Part shown: one piece after another, positions 41,603-52,700 of the stretch
Position numbering within the stretch: the first letter of the stretch is position 1
How the letters are laid out: every line of letters begins with the position of its first letter
NCBI GenBank assembly: GCA_030323885.1
Contig: CM059193.1
Coordinates: forward strand, 58,796,042-58,860,041
Origin: Branchipolynoe longqiensis
Lineage: Eukaryota; Annelida; Polychaeta; Phyllodocida; Polynoidae
Direction: 5' to 3'
Length of the DNA stretch: 64,000 nucleotides
Position numbers and translations under genes: made by a program
Notes under the pieces: model-generated
The model's database searches: none
What the model saw: only the letters and a program-made list of their open reading frames with translations
What the model was told of the DNA's origin: nothing

Positions 41603-41605
41603 CTA
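41603..41605 (-). other. In-frame TAG between gag-like parts, context TAG-CTA
   Basis: Sense context ATGATGACG-TAG-CTA-ATC. CUA after a stop is a known readthrough-promoting triplet (established for UGA CUA); here on UAG, so function is inferred. Confidence 0.6.
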
Positions 41606-42208
41606 CGTCATCATCCCGTCATCAGTATCAGAGTCACTATTTACTGTCCCCTTGGTATGCGCACGCTTTCTGCTACAACTACAGTCATGCGACGGCTTGG
41701 TTGCGTGCATGACGCACGATGCAATACTAGTATTTAGAGAAATGGCATTACCTGACCCAGTGTCCTTGTCATCATGACCACCGCATCCCACGCACGACCT
41801 AGCCGGACAAACTTTCCGTTTTTTGGTCGTGCGGACTACTGTTACTCCATCAACCTCTGTGACGTCATCCGATAACATTCCCGTTCCGCCTGCTTGTTGC
41901 GCCGAACATGGCGACAACGACACATTGTGTGACTCCAGGCTCGCTATACGATCCAAAAGCGGTTGCTGCGCCGAAGATAATTTCATGTCGAGCAAGCGGG
42001 ATATATCCTCCACTGTCGCTGCTTTTTGGCTCCCCGCCATATCATTCGGCGGAGTCGATGATCGTAGATTATCCATGTGTAACCTCCCCGATGAAGGAGG
42101 ACGGCCTACGGACCGCCTGCTGCTTGATGCACCCGAATGTTTTGGGAACTCCATTGATTCAAGCAGCGCTCTCGAGTATCTCCCTACTTCAGATCGAACT
42201 CTAGGCAT
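41603..42208 (-). CDS. Gag-like ORF1 of the retrotransposon
   Basis: The ATG at 42208 gives 201 residues beginning MPRVRSEVGRYSRALLESM; the frame stays open upstream through A1 but without ATG. Contents: basic Ser-rich N terminus, a short helical region (ATVEDISRLLDMKL) and a Cys-rich patch (CPARSCVGCGG). The frame stops at TAG followed by CTA. The position before the zinc-finger part suggests nucleocapsid/gag function. No catalytic motif. Confidence 0.7.
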   Translation of the reverse strand: MPRVRSEVGRYSRALLESMEFPKHSGASSSRRSVGRPPSSGRLHMDNLRSSTPPNDMAGSQKAATVEDISRLLDMKLSSAQQPLLDRIASLESHNVSLSPCSAQQAGGTGMLSDDVTEVDGVTVVRTTKKRKVCPARSCVGCGGHDDKDTGSGNAISLNTSIASCVMHATKPSHDCSCSRKRAHTKGTVNSDSDTDDGMMT

Positions 42209-42239
42209 AATGATCGCCACTTCCGAAACACTTGAACTT

Positions 42240-42442
42240 AAATTTCTGGTGAGTGTGAGCTCCTTCAAACTGAACCGTAGTGGAAGATAGTCAGACAGCA
42301 ACTGGATTATTCTTTGAATCTCCTACAGGAAGTTAACTTGGATCCTAGCAACGCATCCTATCGATGGTAACTATAGTGTTCATAATATCTAGCCCGTAGT
42401 CAGGGTTTTGAATTACGCATGTTACCGGCAACATGTACAATT
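42240..42442 (-). repeat. Split direct repeat A1 (203 bp), 5' end of the retrotransposon
   Basis: Holds the presumptive 5' UTR; the first ATG of the gag-like frame (42208) is 32 bp beyond its inner edge. Confidence 0.95.
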
Positions 42443-42654
42443 AAATATACCCACACAATCATGTGACAATGACACATATATGTAGATATATATACATCAT
42501 GTATCTCATTATGATTATCTGTATGCATACCTGTATTACATGTCATGTATACTATAGGCCTACATTATTACATACATATAATGATAATGAGATCATGCCT
42601 GCGCACGAATTGACTTGCAACGGTCAGTGACAGTGTCCTAAAAGACCTAACATA
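42443..42654. other. AT-rich flank on the 5' side of the retrotransposon
   Basis: Microsatellite-like ATATGTAGATATATATACAT. No feature beyond this. Confidence 0.5.
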
Positions 42655-42921
42655 AGCCGTGTTCACACGGACAAAATGTGAGGCGTATCACACAAATCGA
42701 ATCAGGTGAGGCGAATTGGTTGCGTCCACACGGGCAAAATTATCCGCATCACAGGAATCGATTCACGTAGACTACCTCGCTTAGGTGGTCTACAGGATCC
42801 GCATCACGTGAATCGAATCAGCCCTAATCCGCCTCAGACGTGCGTTCACACGAGAAATGTGATGCGAACTATACAAGTCGCTTTCTACGAATCGATTTAC
42901 ATCGCCCGTGTGAACACGGCT
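42655..42921. mobile_element. MITE M4 (AGCCGTGTTCACACGG), TA flanks
   Basis: Ends AGCCGTGTTCACACGG and CCGTGTGAACACGGCT; TA at 42653-42654 and 42922-42923, with ACA outside both. Inside is a second inverted pair around CCTCGCTTAGGTGGTC, so the whole can fold as a hairpin. Confidence 0.85.
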
Positions 42922-43189
42922 TAACACTGAGTAACAGTAACAGTTCAGGCGGCGCAAACCCTAGCCTGGCCTAGGCGACATTGACCACCGATATTAGCTT
43001 AGTTCACTTCAACTAACACTAGTTTGTGCACTTGTCAAGTGTGGCAACACTCAGTGTCACAATAACTCCTGACAATCAGTGTCAAGTTCGGTCAATACTA
43101 CCAATACCAGACTACTGTCAACTACTATTACTATAGACTTTAGACTAGTGGTAGTACTAGTAGTACTGTTACTTTGTTAGTGTTTAGAC

Positions 43190-43693
43190 AGCAATATTGA
43201 TCGACAATCGTCGTCTAAACAAACGCCACTTACCCGCCGATCACAGAACTGTGTGCTCGTACTATTTTCTTTGCTCATGAATGTAGTCGGGGGGAAATAT
43301 CCATTATCTTAATGATTTATCCCATTTTTCATAGAAAGCATTATAGTAAGAAATATTTTGTGTCACTTCACTTTAGCGAGCGGCAAAACATCAGTATAGC
43401 AACGAGAGCGTTGTCCGCCATGTTGGAATGTCGAAGACCAGTGCGCATGATCAGAACGTCATTTCCGATATGTCGTAAAATAGCTGACTGGTTCCTGGCT
43501 GGCTTTAGACTTAATACTGTATAAACTAAATTTTGGACCAGCGAAAATCAAAACGCGCCATATTACTGTCAGATTGAATCTGGTATTTTACATTCATTTA
43601 TAAACCAAACCCTGTGCTGTATTTTTGTCACTGTACTGTTTTACTTATTACGAGTATCTTACACATATACTAACTTATCAGCTACCTGTTGTC
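43190..43693 (+). promoter_or_regulatory. Presumed THYN1 promoter and 5' UTR
   Basis: Inference from position upstream of the exon 1 ATG. Contains GTCCGCCATGTTGG (about 43413-43426), a YY1-like GCCATNTT word common near transcription starts. No clear TATA box. Confidence 0.35.
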
Positions 43694-43757
43694 ATGTCAT
43701 CACGGAAGAGAAAACGGACTGAGACCAAAATCCAACACAGGACTTTTGAGGAAAAGG
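43694..43757 (+). CDS. THYN1: THYN1 exon 1 (basic N terminus)
   Basis: MSSRKRKRTETKIQHRTFEE followed by K and a split codon G/GTAGGC (phase 1). The downstream acceptor supplies TC, giving Val. The same phase would also accept the acceptor-like TTTTGTCCTAG/CC at 44714, in front of the 233-residue frame, so this exon could belong to that transcript instead or as well. Confidence 0.6.
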
Positions 43758-46700
43758 GTAGGCCCATCATGATCATTCATATCGGCCTATACTCACTATA
43801 TTATTATATAGCCGTGTTTACACGGGCGAGTTAAAACGCTTCATATAAAACCACTTGCCTAGATCGATTTACATTTGCTGTGTAAATGCGACACTGTGGC
43901 GTTTTAGGGCTGAATCGATTCATATAAATTGGTAGATGTAAACCACCTTCGACCTTGCGAGGTAGTATACTATACTATAATACTGTATAGGTAAGCCGTG
44001 TTTACACAGGGAATTGTGAAACGATCTAGACAAAGCGATTCATATGAAGCGTTTTAGATGCGTGTTTACACGGCGGAGTTTGAAAGTGTGTCGGTGCCGG
44101 GAACAAGCAGGCGCCTGTAGCCGGCAAGCACTGCTATTTTGTTTAGTTTACACACGTCGATTCGACGCAGATGTAGCTGCTATGTTAATATCGCTTGGAA
44201 TTTAATGTTAATTTAATTAAATTTCATTATTTGAGTCTGTAATTCTGTTAAATATGATCGCATTCACTAGATTTCGGCCTAATCGGGCCCTAACACTGCC
44301 GGGCACCAGCGATCAGTTATAGCTGCATCTGTAGCCGGCGAGCATCACTATTTTACACTATAGCCCCACGGGAACCAGCTGAATCGCTTCATATAAACCA
44401 CCCCGAGGTGGTATAGATGAACCGTTTCATATGAAGCGATTCAGCCCTAAAACGCCTCAGAGTCGCGTTTACACGCCAAATGTGTGTCGATCTAGGCAAG
44501 TGGTTTCATATGAAACGTTTTAAATCGCCCGTGTAAACACGGCTATAGGTACATCACATGAAAATTTTAAAATTGTTGCACAGTACTGAAAATCGGTAGA
44601 CAGACAGAGCTCACTGAATAGATTAAAGGGTTTTTTAATTCGAGTAAATATGATTAGTCGTTCCAAAATTATCTATGATTTAGTTTTCCTAGAAATCAAT
44701 ATTTTGTCCTAGCCAAAACAATGTTCAAGGTGAACAAGACTGGCACCTGGCTAGCCGAGAAAAATGATGAGAGGAAAAGGAAAGTCGAAATTGCCATGAA
44801 AGAGGGTCGACACATTGAACTAGATGACAAGGAAAGAAACAAAAAAATGGACAGAATCATAAGTGATAGGCTGAAGGAATCAAGGAAGCGCTTATTGGAG
44901 AAGGAAGATAAGGAGAGAGAGAAAGTTGAAAAGTTGGTGGAAGATGTGTTTGCAAATGGAGGACTTTGGCAGGATGAGCGTGCAGTAAACCAGGGTATCC
45001 AGACACTGTCAAAAACAAAAACAGTTTCAGCTCTGATGTGCCAGATCAATGTTCGCACAAAACTACTCAAATGTATTCCCAGTGAAAAGGTAACTTTGCG
45101 AAAGTGTTCAATGACAGTGTTGCAACTCAAAGAGCATTTAATCGAACTAATCAAAGTGCCAGTTCCAGATAATCTGATAGATTTGGCTCTGTTACTACAC
45201 AGCACAGAGTCCCTTGTCCGCTCTCTTAAAGGGTTTGACTTGGTGCAGCGGTGGATTACGGAGGACGGCAAGGTACAGTGGTATGAAGGCCAGTTCAGTG
45301 ATTTTGTCCAAGAAACCAATGAGTTCCGGCTTCAGTATGAAGATGAAACCGTGTGCTACCTGACTCCTGGAGAAATCATTGTAGATATTCACCGTGGTGA
45401 TATGGATGTGCGCATCACTTGAATATAATTGTAAGCATTGAATGACCATTTATTAACTATGAATATCAAATGTTTTATTTTCTTAAATATTTGTGTTAAT
45501 CCCTTTGAATCTTTAATAAGTTGTTTTGTTAAATATTTGTGTTAATACTTACACCAGATTAACTAGGATTAACATATCTTTAATCCTTAAGAGACATTAT
45601 ACCATTTTAAAGTGCCTTTACTGGACCAGTAACTCATTTTAAAAGGACCAGACATGTTGGCAGAATGAGTAGAGCGTCCATCTCCTGTTTTTGGAGATCC
45701 AAACCCATGAGCTTGTGGGTTTGAATCCTGGTCGAGTCAAACCAATGACTTAAAAATTGATACTTGTCGCTTCCTAGCTTGGTTCTTGGCATTATTAGGA
45801 TAGGGCAAGGACTGGTTAACTCAGTGTCAAGATAATGTGACTGGGTTGGATATCGGGTCATGGTGCCAGTGGCCTGGTTCCCCAGTAGGGCAGCACTATA
45901 AAGTCTCCATTAGTGCATATTCTATTACTTGACAAAGTACATGACAGCTATTATACTTTTTATTTGGAATTCTAACTTTAAAATTAAGGGAAATATAGAC
46001 AAATAAAGATGCTTTGGGAGATCTGAACCCATGAGCTTTTGGATTCGAATCCTGGTCGAGTCAAACCAATGACTTAAAAATTTATACTTGTTGCTTCCTA
46101 GCCTGGTGCTCGGCATTATTAGGATAGGGCAAGGACTGTTTGGCCCAGTGTCAGGATGTGACTGAGTGGGATATCAGGTCATGGTGCCGGTGGCCTGGTT
46201 CCCCAGTAGGGCAGCACTATAAAGTCACCATATGTGCATATCCTATTACGTGACAAAGTACATGACAGCTATTATACTTTTTATTTGGGAATTCTAACTT
46301 TAAAATTAAGGGAAATATAGACAAATAAAGATGTTTTGGGAGATCCGAACCCATGAGCTTTTGGGTTCGAATCCTGGTCGAGTCAAACCAATGACTTACA
46401 AATTAATACTTGTTGCTTCCTAGCCTGGCGCTCGGCATTATTAGGATATGGCAAGGACTGTTTGGCCCAGTGTCAGGATAATGTGACTGAGTGGGATATC
46501 AGGATCATGGTGCCGGTGGCCTGGTTCCCCAGTAGGGCAGCACTATAAAGTCACCATAAGTGCATATCCTATTACTTGACAAAGTACATGACAGCTATTA
46601 TACTTTTTATTTGGGCATTCTAACTTCAAAATTAAGGGAGATATAGACAAATAAAGATAGCATTAAAATGGCCCCAATCTGTTGACAAAAACAATGGGCA

Positions 46701-49700
46701 ATGGTCACAGTTTTCTTCAATGGTAAATTAGGACAATTAGGGTCAATTAAGCTGACATTAAAAGTGGCATAACTTTGTCCCCTATTAAGATATTTTTAAA
46801 ATTACAACAGATTTGAGTTCCTCTCAGCAAGGTCTGTTGAATGAGCTTCAATTTAGACTGTTTGTTGTTATTTGAAACTTTATCTGATATACCTACCTAT
46901 TGGTTATAGCTCATAAGTTGTGACCATTTGTGTTCCAGGATAGGTACATTTCTTTGTAGTATCTTTATTAATGGTCAGATCCTGATCAAACTTCACACCA
47001 AGGTTCCTCTTTGTATGGCAAATCACCCCAGCTTATCAAAACTGATCCCAAAAAATTAGATCACAGAAAAATGTAGGTTTCCATGGCAACCGTAATGCAA
47101 ATTTAAAATCACTGTAGTTTTGTCAATTATGTATGGATTTTGATGCAATCAAAACTGACACCTGCCCAATTCAATCCTCTTCAAAACAGCACCAGACTCA
47201 CAACAATATGACAAGAGCTAAACCCTTAAATATGCGTTTTCGTGCACGATTAAAAAGTCGCGAATTTAGCGCGAGCAGCTAGCATTGAGTTACCACCGCG
47301 GCCGATCTGAACACGTGTTTGAAAGTGCTCTAGTGTCTTTGGGAGATGACAGAAATACACAATGTAGGTATCAAATGAAAGATAAATAACTAATTATCTA
47401 TTTTTCTCAGGTTATTAGAATCAGTCTGGAATGTTAGTTATCTGTTCGATGACTTTTTCAACAGTGGTTGACTTCAACAGCTTGCAAAGCCATGAAAGTT
47501 ATCCCAGAATGCACTAGGATTTTCCCCAGATGTAAACAAGGTTGTGATTGGTCAACTGTGATGACATCATGTATGGCAAATCATTTGCTTAGTATTTGTG
47601 AATGGTTTTACACTGCACCTCTGAATATAGGCATATAGAAACTAGGTTACAGAGTTCAGATGCTGCAGTGGAGACAGATATACTGCAGCGCCCCAAGCGG
47701 GATTTGATGTACCTAGTATAGATGAAGGGATACAGCTGGTTCCCAGGTGGTGATAGTGTAAAATAGCGGTGCTCGCCGGCTACAGGCTCAGCTGTAACTA
47801 TACACTGGTGCCCGGCAGTGTTAGGGACCGATTAGGCCAAAATCTATTGAATGCGATCATATTTAACAGAATTACATACTCAAATAATGAAATTTAATTA
47901 AATTAACCCTAAATTCCAAGCGATATTAACGTAGCCGCTACATTGGCGTCGTTATTCATATTGGGAATCAACGAATGTAAACTAAACAAATAGCAGTGCT
48001 CGCCGGCTACAGCCTCACCACTAAGGCTGCTGGTCCCCGGGCGCCGATAGTGTCAAATAGTGGTGCTCGCCAGCTACAGGCTCACCACTAAGGCTGCTAG
48101 TTCCCGGTCGTGGACACAGTTTCAAATTCGTAGTGTAAACATGCCACTACATCGCTTCATATAAATCGCTTTGTCTAAATCGGTTTAGAATTGCCCGTGT
48201 AAACACAGCCTATGGCTATGCTAGTTTAGTTTTACTCCCACATCCCTATGAGTAGGTACTCCAAACATAGGACTGGTTGCTGATGCTGAAACATTTGGAA
48301 AGCACTGGGACCAATTGATATCAATTCCATAGAAAATGTGAGGTGTAAAGTACTTTATGCAAATATTATTATGTATGTAATTCTCATGTCTTCTATCTAT
48401 TGTTCTTATTCCGATTGCTCCTGTAGCCTTTCCTTTTGATATGCTCCTTTCCACTATGGGTTACTGGAGGTTGGGGTGTGTCCTAGAGACCGAGAGGCCT
48501 GCTTCCAAGCAGCTCCCCTAATTCCCCTCCTTTCCTCCAGGCGGTGCCTCACCCACCTACTAACTGCCCATTTCGGCAACGATTTAGTTCAATAAAATTA
48601 ACAGTAGGTCTAAAGGGCCAGCCAGAGTTATAGGCTTGATCCATATGAATCTGACTTGTCTCCTTTTCTGTTATCTATTTGTCTTGCCTAATTATTATGG
48701 AAGGAATTAATAATATACATATATAATAATCCCCCAATGTCGGGGGTCGGTCCTTAGCATTGCCTATTCATATTATTAAAAAGCCAACCGGGCAACTACT
48801 GTGATGCATATAGGCAAGTATGGGGGTGAATCGTTTATCTATATAGCTGTGTTCACACTTACACGTTAAACCGATTGAATTAATCTGGTTTAAAATGTGA
48901 GTGTGAACACGGCTCTAAATCGGTTTAGCCCTAAGTCGACTCAACTAGTTCACTTCATGGTAACCAATTCGTGAGGTGGACTAGTTAAACTGGTTTAGCC
49001 TAAAATGATTTACCTTGTGAGTGTGAATGCATTAAACCGGCTTAAGTAGGCCTACATATACATCATAGAAATAGAAGAGATTGAATGCCAACTTCAAATC
49101 TTGCAGGCTTAGGTTGCGCCGCGCCGCGCAGGCAGAACGAGGAGTTTGGGTAATGTAGTTTATTTCCAGTTTGTTTCTGCATCGGCCGTACCAAGCTTAC
49201 GTATGAGCGCATTATTATAATAAATATATATATACACCTTTTATGGAACGGGACTATTGCATTGCAGAATGGACACGATGTGGAACTGAATAATCGTTTA
49301 TATGTAGTGACATTTACTACAAATCATAATGTTTACCGTTTACTATTTGTATTTCATATTTTAGTCAAAACAACATCTGCGAAGAAAAGCAAATCTGAAT
49401 CACGCAGTCAGACACCTTCAGGAGAAAAGCAGTGTGTGGAAAATGAGATCTGCCACTGGTTGATAAAATCTGAGCCTGAAAGCCGCATTGAGAAGGGAGT
49501 GGACGTGAAGGTTGTAAACACAATTCATCTATAACTAATTCTAACTAACTGTGGTGTTCTCTGTGGCAGAGTGGTTAGAGTGCCTGACTTTTTTCTAGTT
49601 TGGACTCCGAATCTGAATCTGAAGGCAGTTGTTCAATTCCCCATGCAGTCACCTCTGCCAATTTGGATTTCCACTGCTCTGTATAACTTACAGTGTCATC

Positions 49701-52700
49701 AAAGGCCAGTTGCTCTCATACCATGTCTATGTTGTGTGGGAGGTTAAAAATCCCTTTTGTCGGTAAAAGTGTAGGCTCAGGGTTTCTTATCGACCAACTG
49801 TGTAATGGTGAAAACAAGACTATTCAGACTTATCCATGATGCTTGATAGGCAGTATAAATCTTCAAGAAAAAAACTACTTCAGCTGTTTGCTTTTTAAGA
49901 GAAAAGGTGTGTTTATCTTATTGTAACTAATACCCCAGTCACACTACGTTTGTGATCGCTTGTGACCACCAAAGATAGGTGGTCGCAAAGTAGTCAGTGG
50001 TCGGTTCGCAACCTCTGTGTGACAATTTTGCTCGCAAGGAGGTTACAGGTGCTCCACCAAAAACTTTGCAACCAAAACGGCTGCCGACTGATTGCCGATC
50101 ATTGTTTTTCCTACCTTTTTTGCTTTGGTCGCAAGGAGGTCGCCAACGTGTGGTCGCAAGCTGTAGTGTGACTGAGGCCTAACCTTGAAGGAAAGTGCTC
50201 CAATAATTGGTGAAAATTAATGATGTGGCAGTAAATAGAGCCTTTATTCTTTCAATCTTCATGTCAGAAGAAATTCATTTAATTCCAGTTTTTATTTACT
50301 GAGCCGATGTTTCATTTTTCAGTTTGGCTTTGAAGATCTGAGGAAAGAACCAAACGAGACGGCATGCTGGGATGGAGTCCGCAACTACCAGGTGTGTATT
50401 TAATTGCATTCTGCTTTAATTAGATATCGACCGGGCGCGGGGGCCGAATCGGTAAAGCGCGGGCCTCACGTTCGGAAGATCGGGAGTTCAGTTCCCAGTC
50501 AAGTCAAACCAATAACTTATCAAATTGATACCTGCCGCTTCCTAGCCTGGCGCTCGGCATTAATAGGATAGGGCAAGGACTGGTTAGCTGGGCCTCAGTG
50601 TCAGTGCTGGTGGCCTGATTTCTCAGTGTGGCAGCACTATAAAGTCACCATGATTGTGCGCTGTCACAAGTCGGTACCTGTCCTGATATGACCTTTCGAG
50701 TCCCGCTCTAGGTGCAATATTTCCCATTTTCATCACCCCGATGACACTGGTGTCATGACCATGATCCTGTACAAGCTATGTGCTGTATGGTTGTTGAATC
50801 TACCCTGTGTAAGTGCATTGCCTGTATTATGTAATTGTAAGCATTAAATGACCATTTAAAAGGCTTACAATTACAGGGGGACGAGTGTAGTAGTATGCAC
50901 TGACCTCTCAGGCAAGTAACCAAATAGACAGGTAGGCATGGGTAGTGTATTGATATCAGGGAGCCTAGGTGGTGTAATGGTTAGCACCCTGGCCCGGAAT
51001 GCAAAGAGATGTGGGTTCGAGTCCTGCTCTAGGTGCAATATTTCCCATTTTCATCACCCCCATGACAAGAGTTATTCTTTTGATGGTTAATTTGCAGGCC
51101 AGGAACTTTCTGCGTGACCGAATGAAGGTTGGCCACAAGTGCTTCTTTTACCACAGTAACTGCAAGGTTCCTGGCATCGTTGGAATTGTTACGGTACGTA
51201 TATAATGCTTACTAAATGGATCCAAGAAGCTTGATATGTATATTTGAAGAGTTCAGCGCAAAACCACGTAAACGCCAATCCAAAGATTTACCTACGGTTG
51301 TTACTTCAAAGTAATTTTAATTCTCACGAATTCAAGACGCCGGACAACTCGGTGGTATACAGTGGTATTTTATTATAGACTAATTCGTAGTAGATATCCT
51401 TTCTAGGGTAAATAAGACATACATAGGTAGAATCAGATGAGGTTCCAATTAATACAGTACATAAAGATGATACAGCTAAGCTACCTGTTGGGCTGCCTCT
51501 CTAAAACCACACCACCTAGATACAACTTGGAACACATATAGAAAACATATTCAACGAACAGATTATATTAAATTTATTAGGTTAGGTTTCTGCATTTCTA
51601 TTAATTTTGAATAAAATAAAGGTTTTGCACTGCGCGTACCGGCAAAAACTCAGTGGCAGTGTGCATTCGTTCTGCAGCCAAGCTGCGCGCACATACACGA
51701 TGTTTACAAACATTGAAATAGGTCTATATGTTCTTTCATAATAAACATTAATAAGTCTTTAATTTAAGCACACAATTACAATTATCCTTTTACGTATGAG
51801 TGAACTGAGTGTTTTGTTCAAAGCTTTCTCGGGGCAACTTGGTGTTAATCTATTTCCCCAAATTGAGAAGAGTATCCAATTTCAGGTTGTGAAGGACGGT
51901 TACCCTGACCACACCCAGTTTGACCGAAAGGATATTCACTTTGACCCGTGAGTTCCATGTTTGTTCATAGAGCTGTAGTAGTAATAATTGTCTATGACCC
52001 GTGAGTTCCTTGTTTGTTAATAGAGCTCTAGTAGTAGTAGTAATTGTCTGTGACCCGTGAGTTCCTTGTTTGTTCATAGAGCTGTGGTAGTAGTAATTGT
52101 CTATGACCCGTGAGTTCCTTGTTTGTTAATAGAGCTCTAGTAGTAGTAGTAATTGTCTGTGACGAGTTCTGTTCTAGAGTGTAGTGTTATGCCCGTGAGT
52201 TCCTTGTTTGTTCATAGAGCTGTGGTAGTATGTCATGACCTGAGTTTGTTGTCATAGCTGTGTAGTATGCGACCCATGAGTTCCTTGTTTGTTCATAGAG
52301 CTGTAGTAGTAATAATTGTCTATGAACCGTGAGTTCCGTGTTTGTTCATAGAGCTGTAGTAGTAGTAATTGTCTATACACACATGGTTCGTATGGGTCCT
52401 TAAAAATCTGCAACGTCATGAACTTTGATATAATTCAGGATTCCAGTCCTGGAATTTGTCTAAAGATCCTTGAAAATCCGAGAAAATGTAAAAGGCCGTT
52501 GTATTTTTAAAGACCACATTATTTGTTAATCATAACTAAATGTGTGTTTTGCACATATGTTCTTGATTGATTATTCACTGATGTTTCGTATTTAAAGTGA
52601 TTTTTATGGGTTTGTTATCCTGCCTCTTGATTTTTATATTAAAACTATACATAAGTTAGTTGTTAGTTTGTTATGCTTATTTACACGTTACATCTTACAC

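Larger units (their letters stand above)
35935..42442 (-). mobile_element. Ngaro/DIRS-type tyrosine-recombinase retrotransposon, apparently full length
   Basis: Read on the minus strand: A1 (42442-42240), coding body, B1 (37099-36639), A2 (36642-36440), 44-bp spacer, B2 (36395-35935). A1-body-B1A2-B2 is the split-direct-repeat structure of Ngaro and PAT elements, which make circular DNA and integrate by tyrosine recombinase rather than by a DDE integrase. The A pair (203 bp) and B pair (461 bp) look identical on reading, so the insertion should be young. There is no target-site duplication; AATT is shared by both ends and by the A2/B1 junction. It encodes gag-like, zinc-finger, RT/RNase H and recombinase parts in one frame. 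No methyltransferase was seen, which favours Ngaro-like over DIRS/PAT. It lies between the diverging LRRC56 and THYN1 genes. Confidence 0.92.

Noticed and set aside
38152..41777. Small frames on the plus strand and out-of-frame minus frames in the retrotransposon
   Set aside because: Shadows of the large recombinase and RT frames.
44696..45319. 207-residue minus-strand frame
   Set aside because: Antisense of the 233-residue plus frame; Ser-rich composition is the complement of Lys/Glu codons and it has no domain.
43994..48206. A 4.2 kb transposon with long inverted arms carrying the 233-residue frame
   Set aside because: The arms match, but the left arm lies wholly inside an M4 MITE whose right end is at 44545, before the reading frame, so the two arms are independent insertions.
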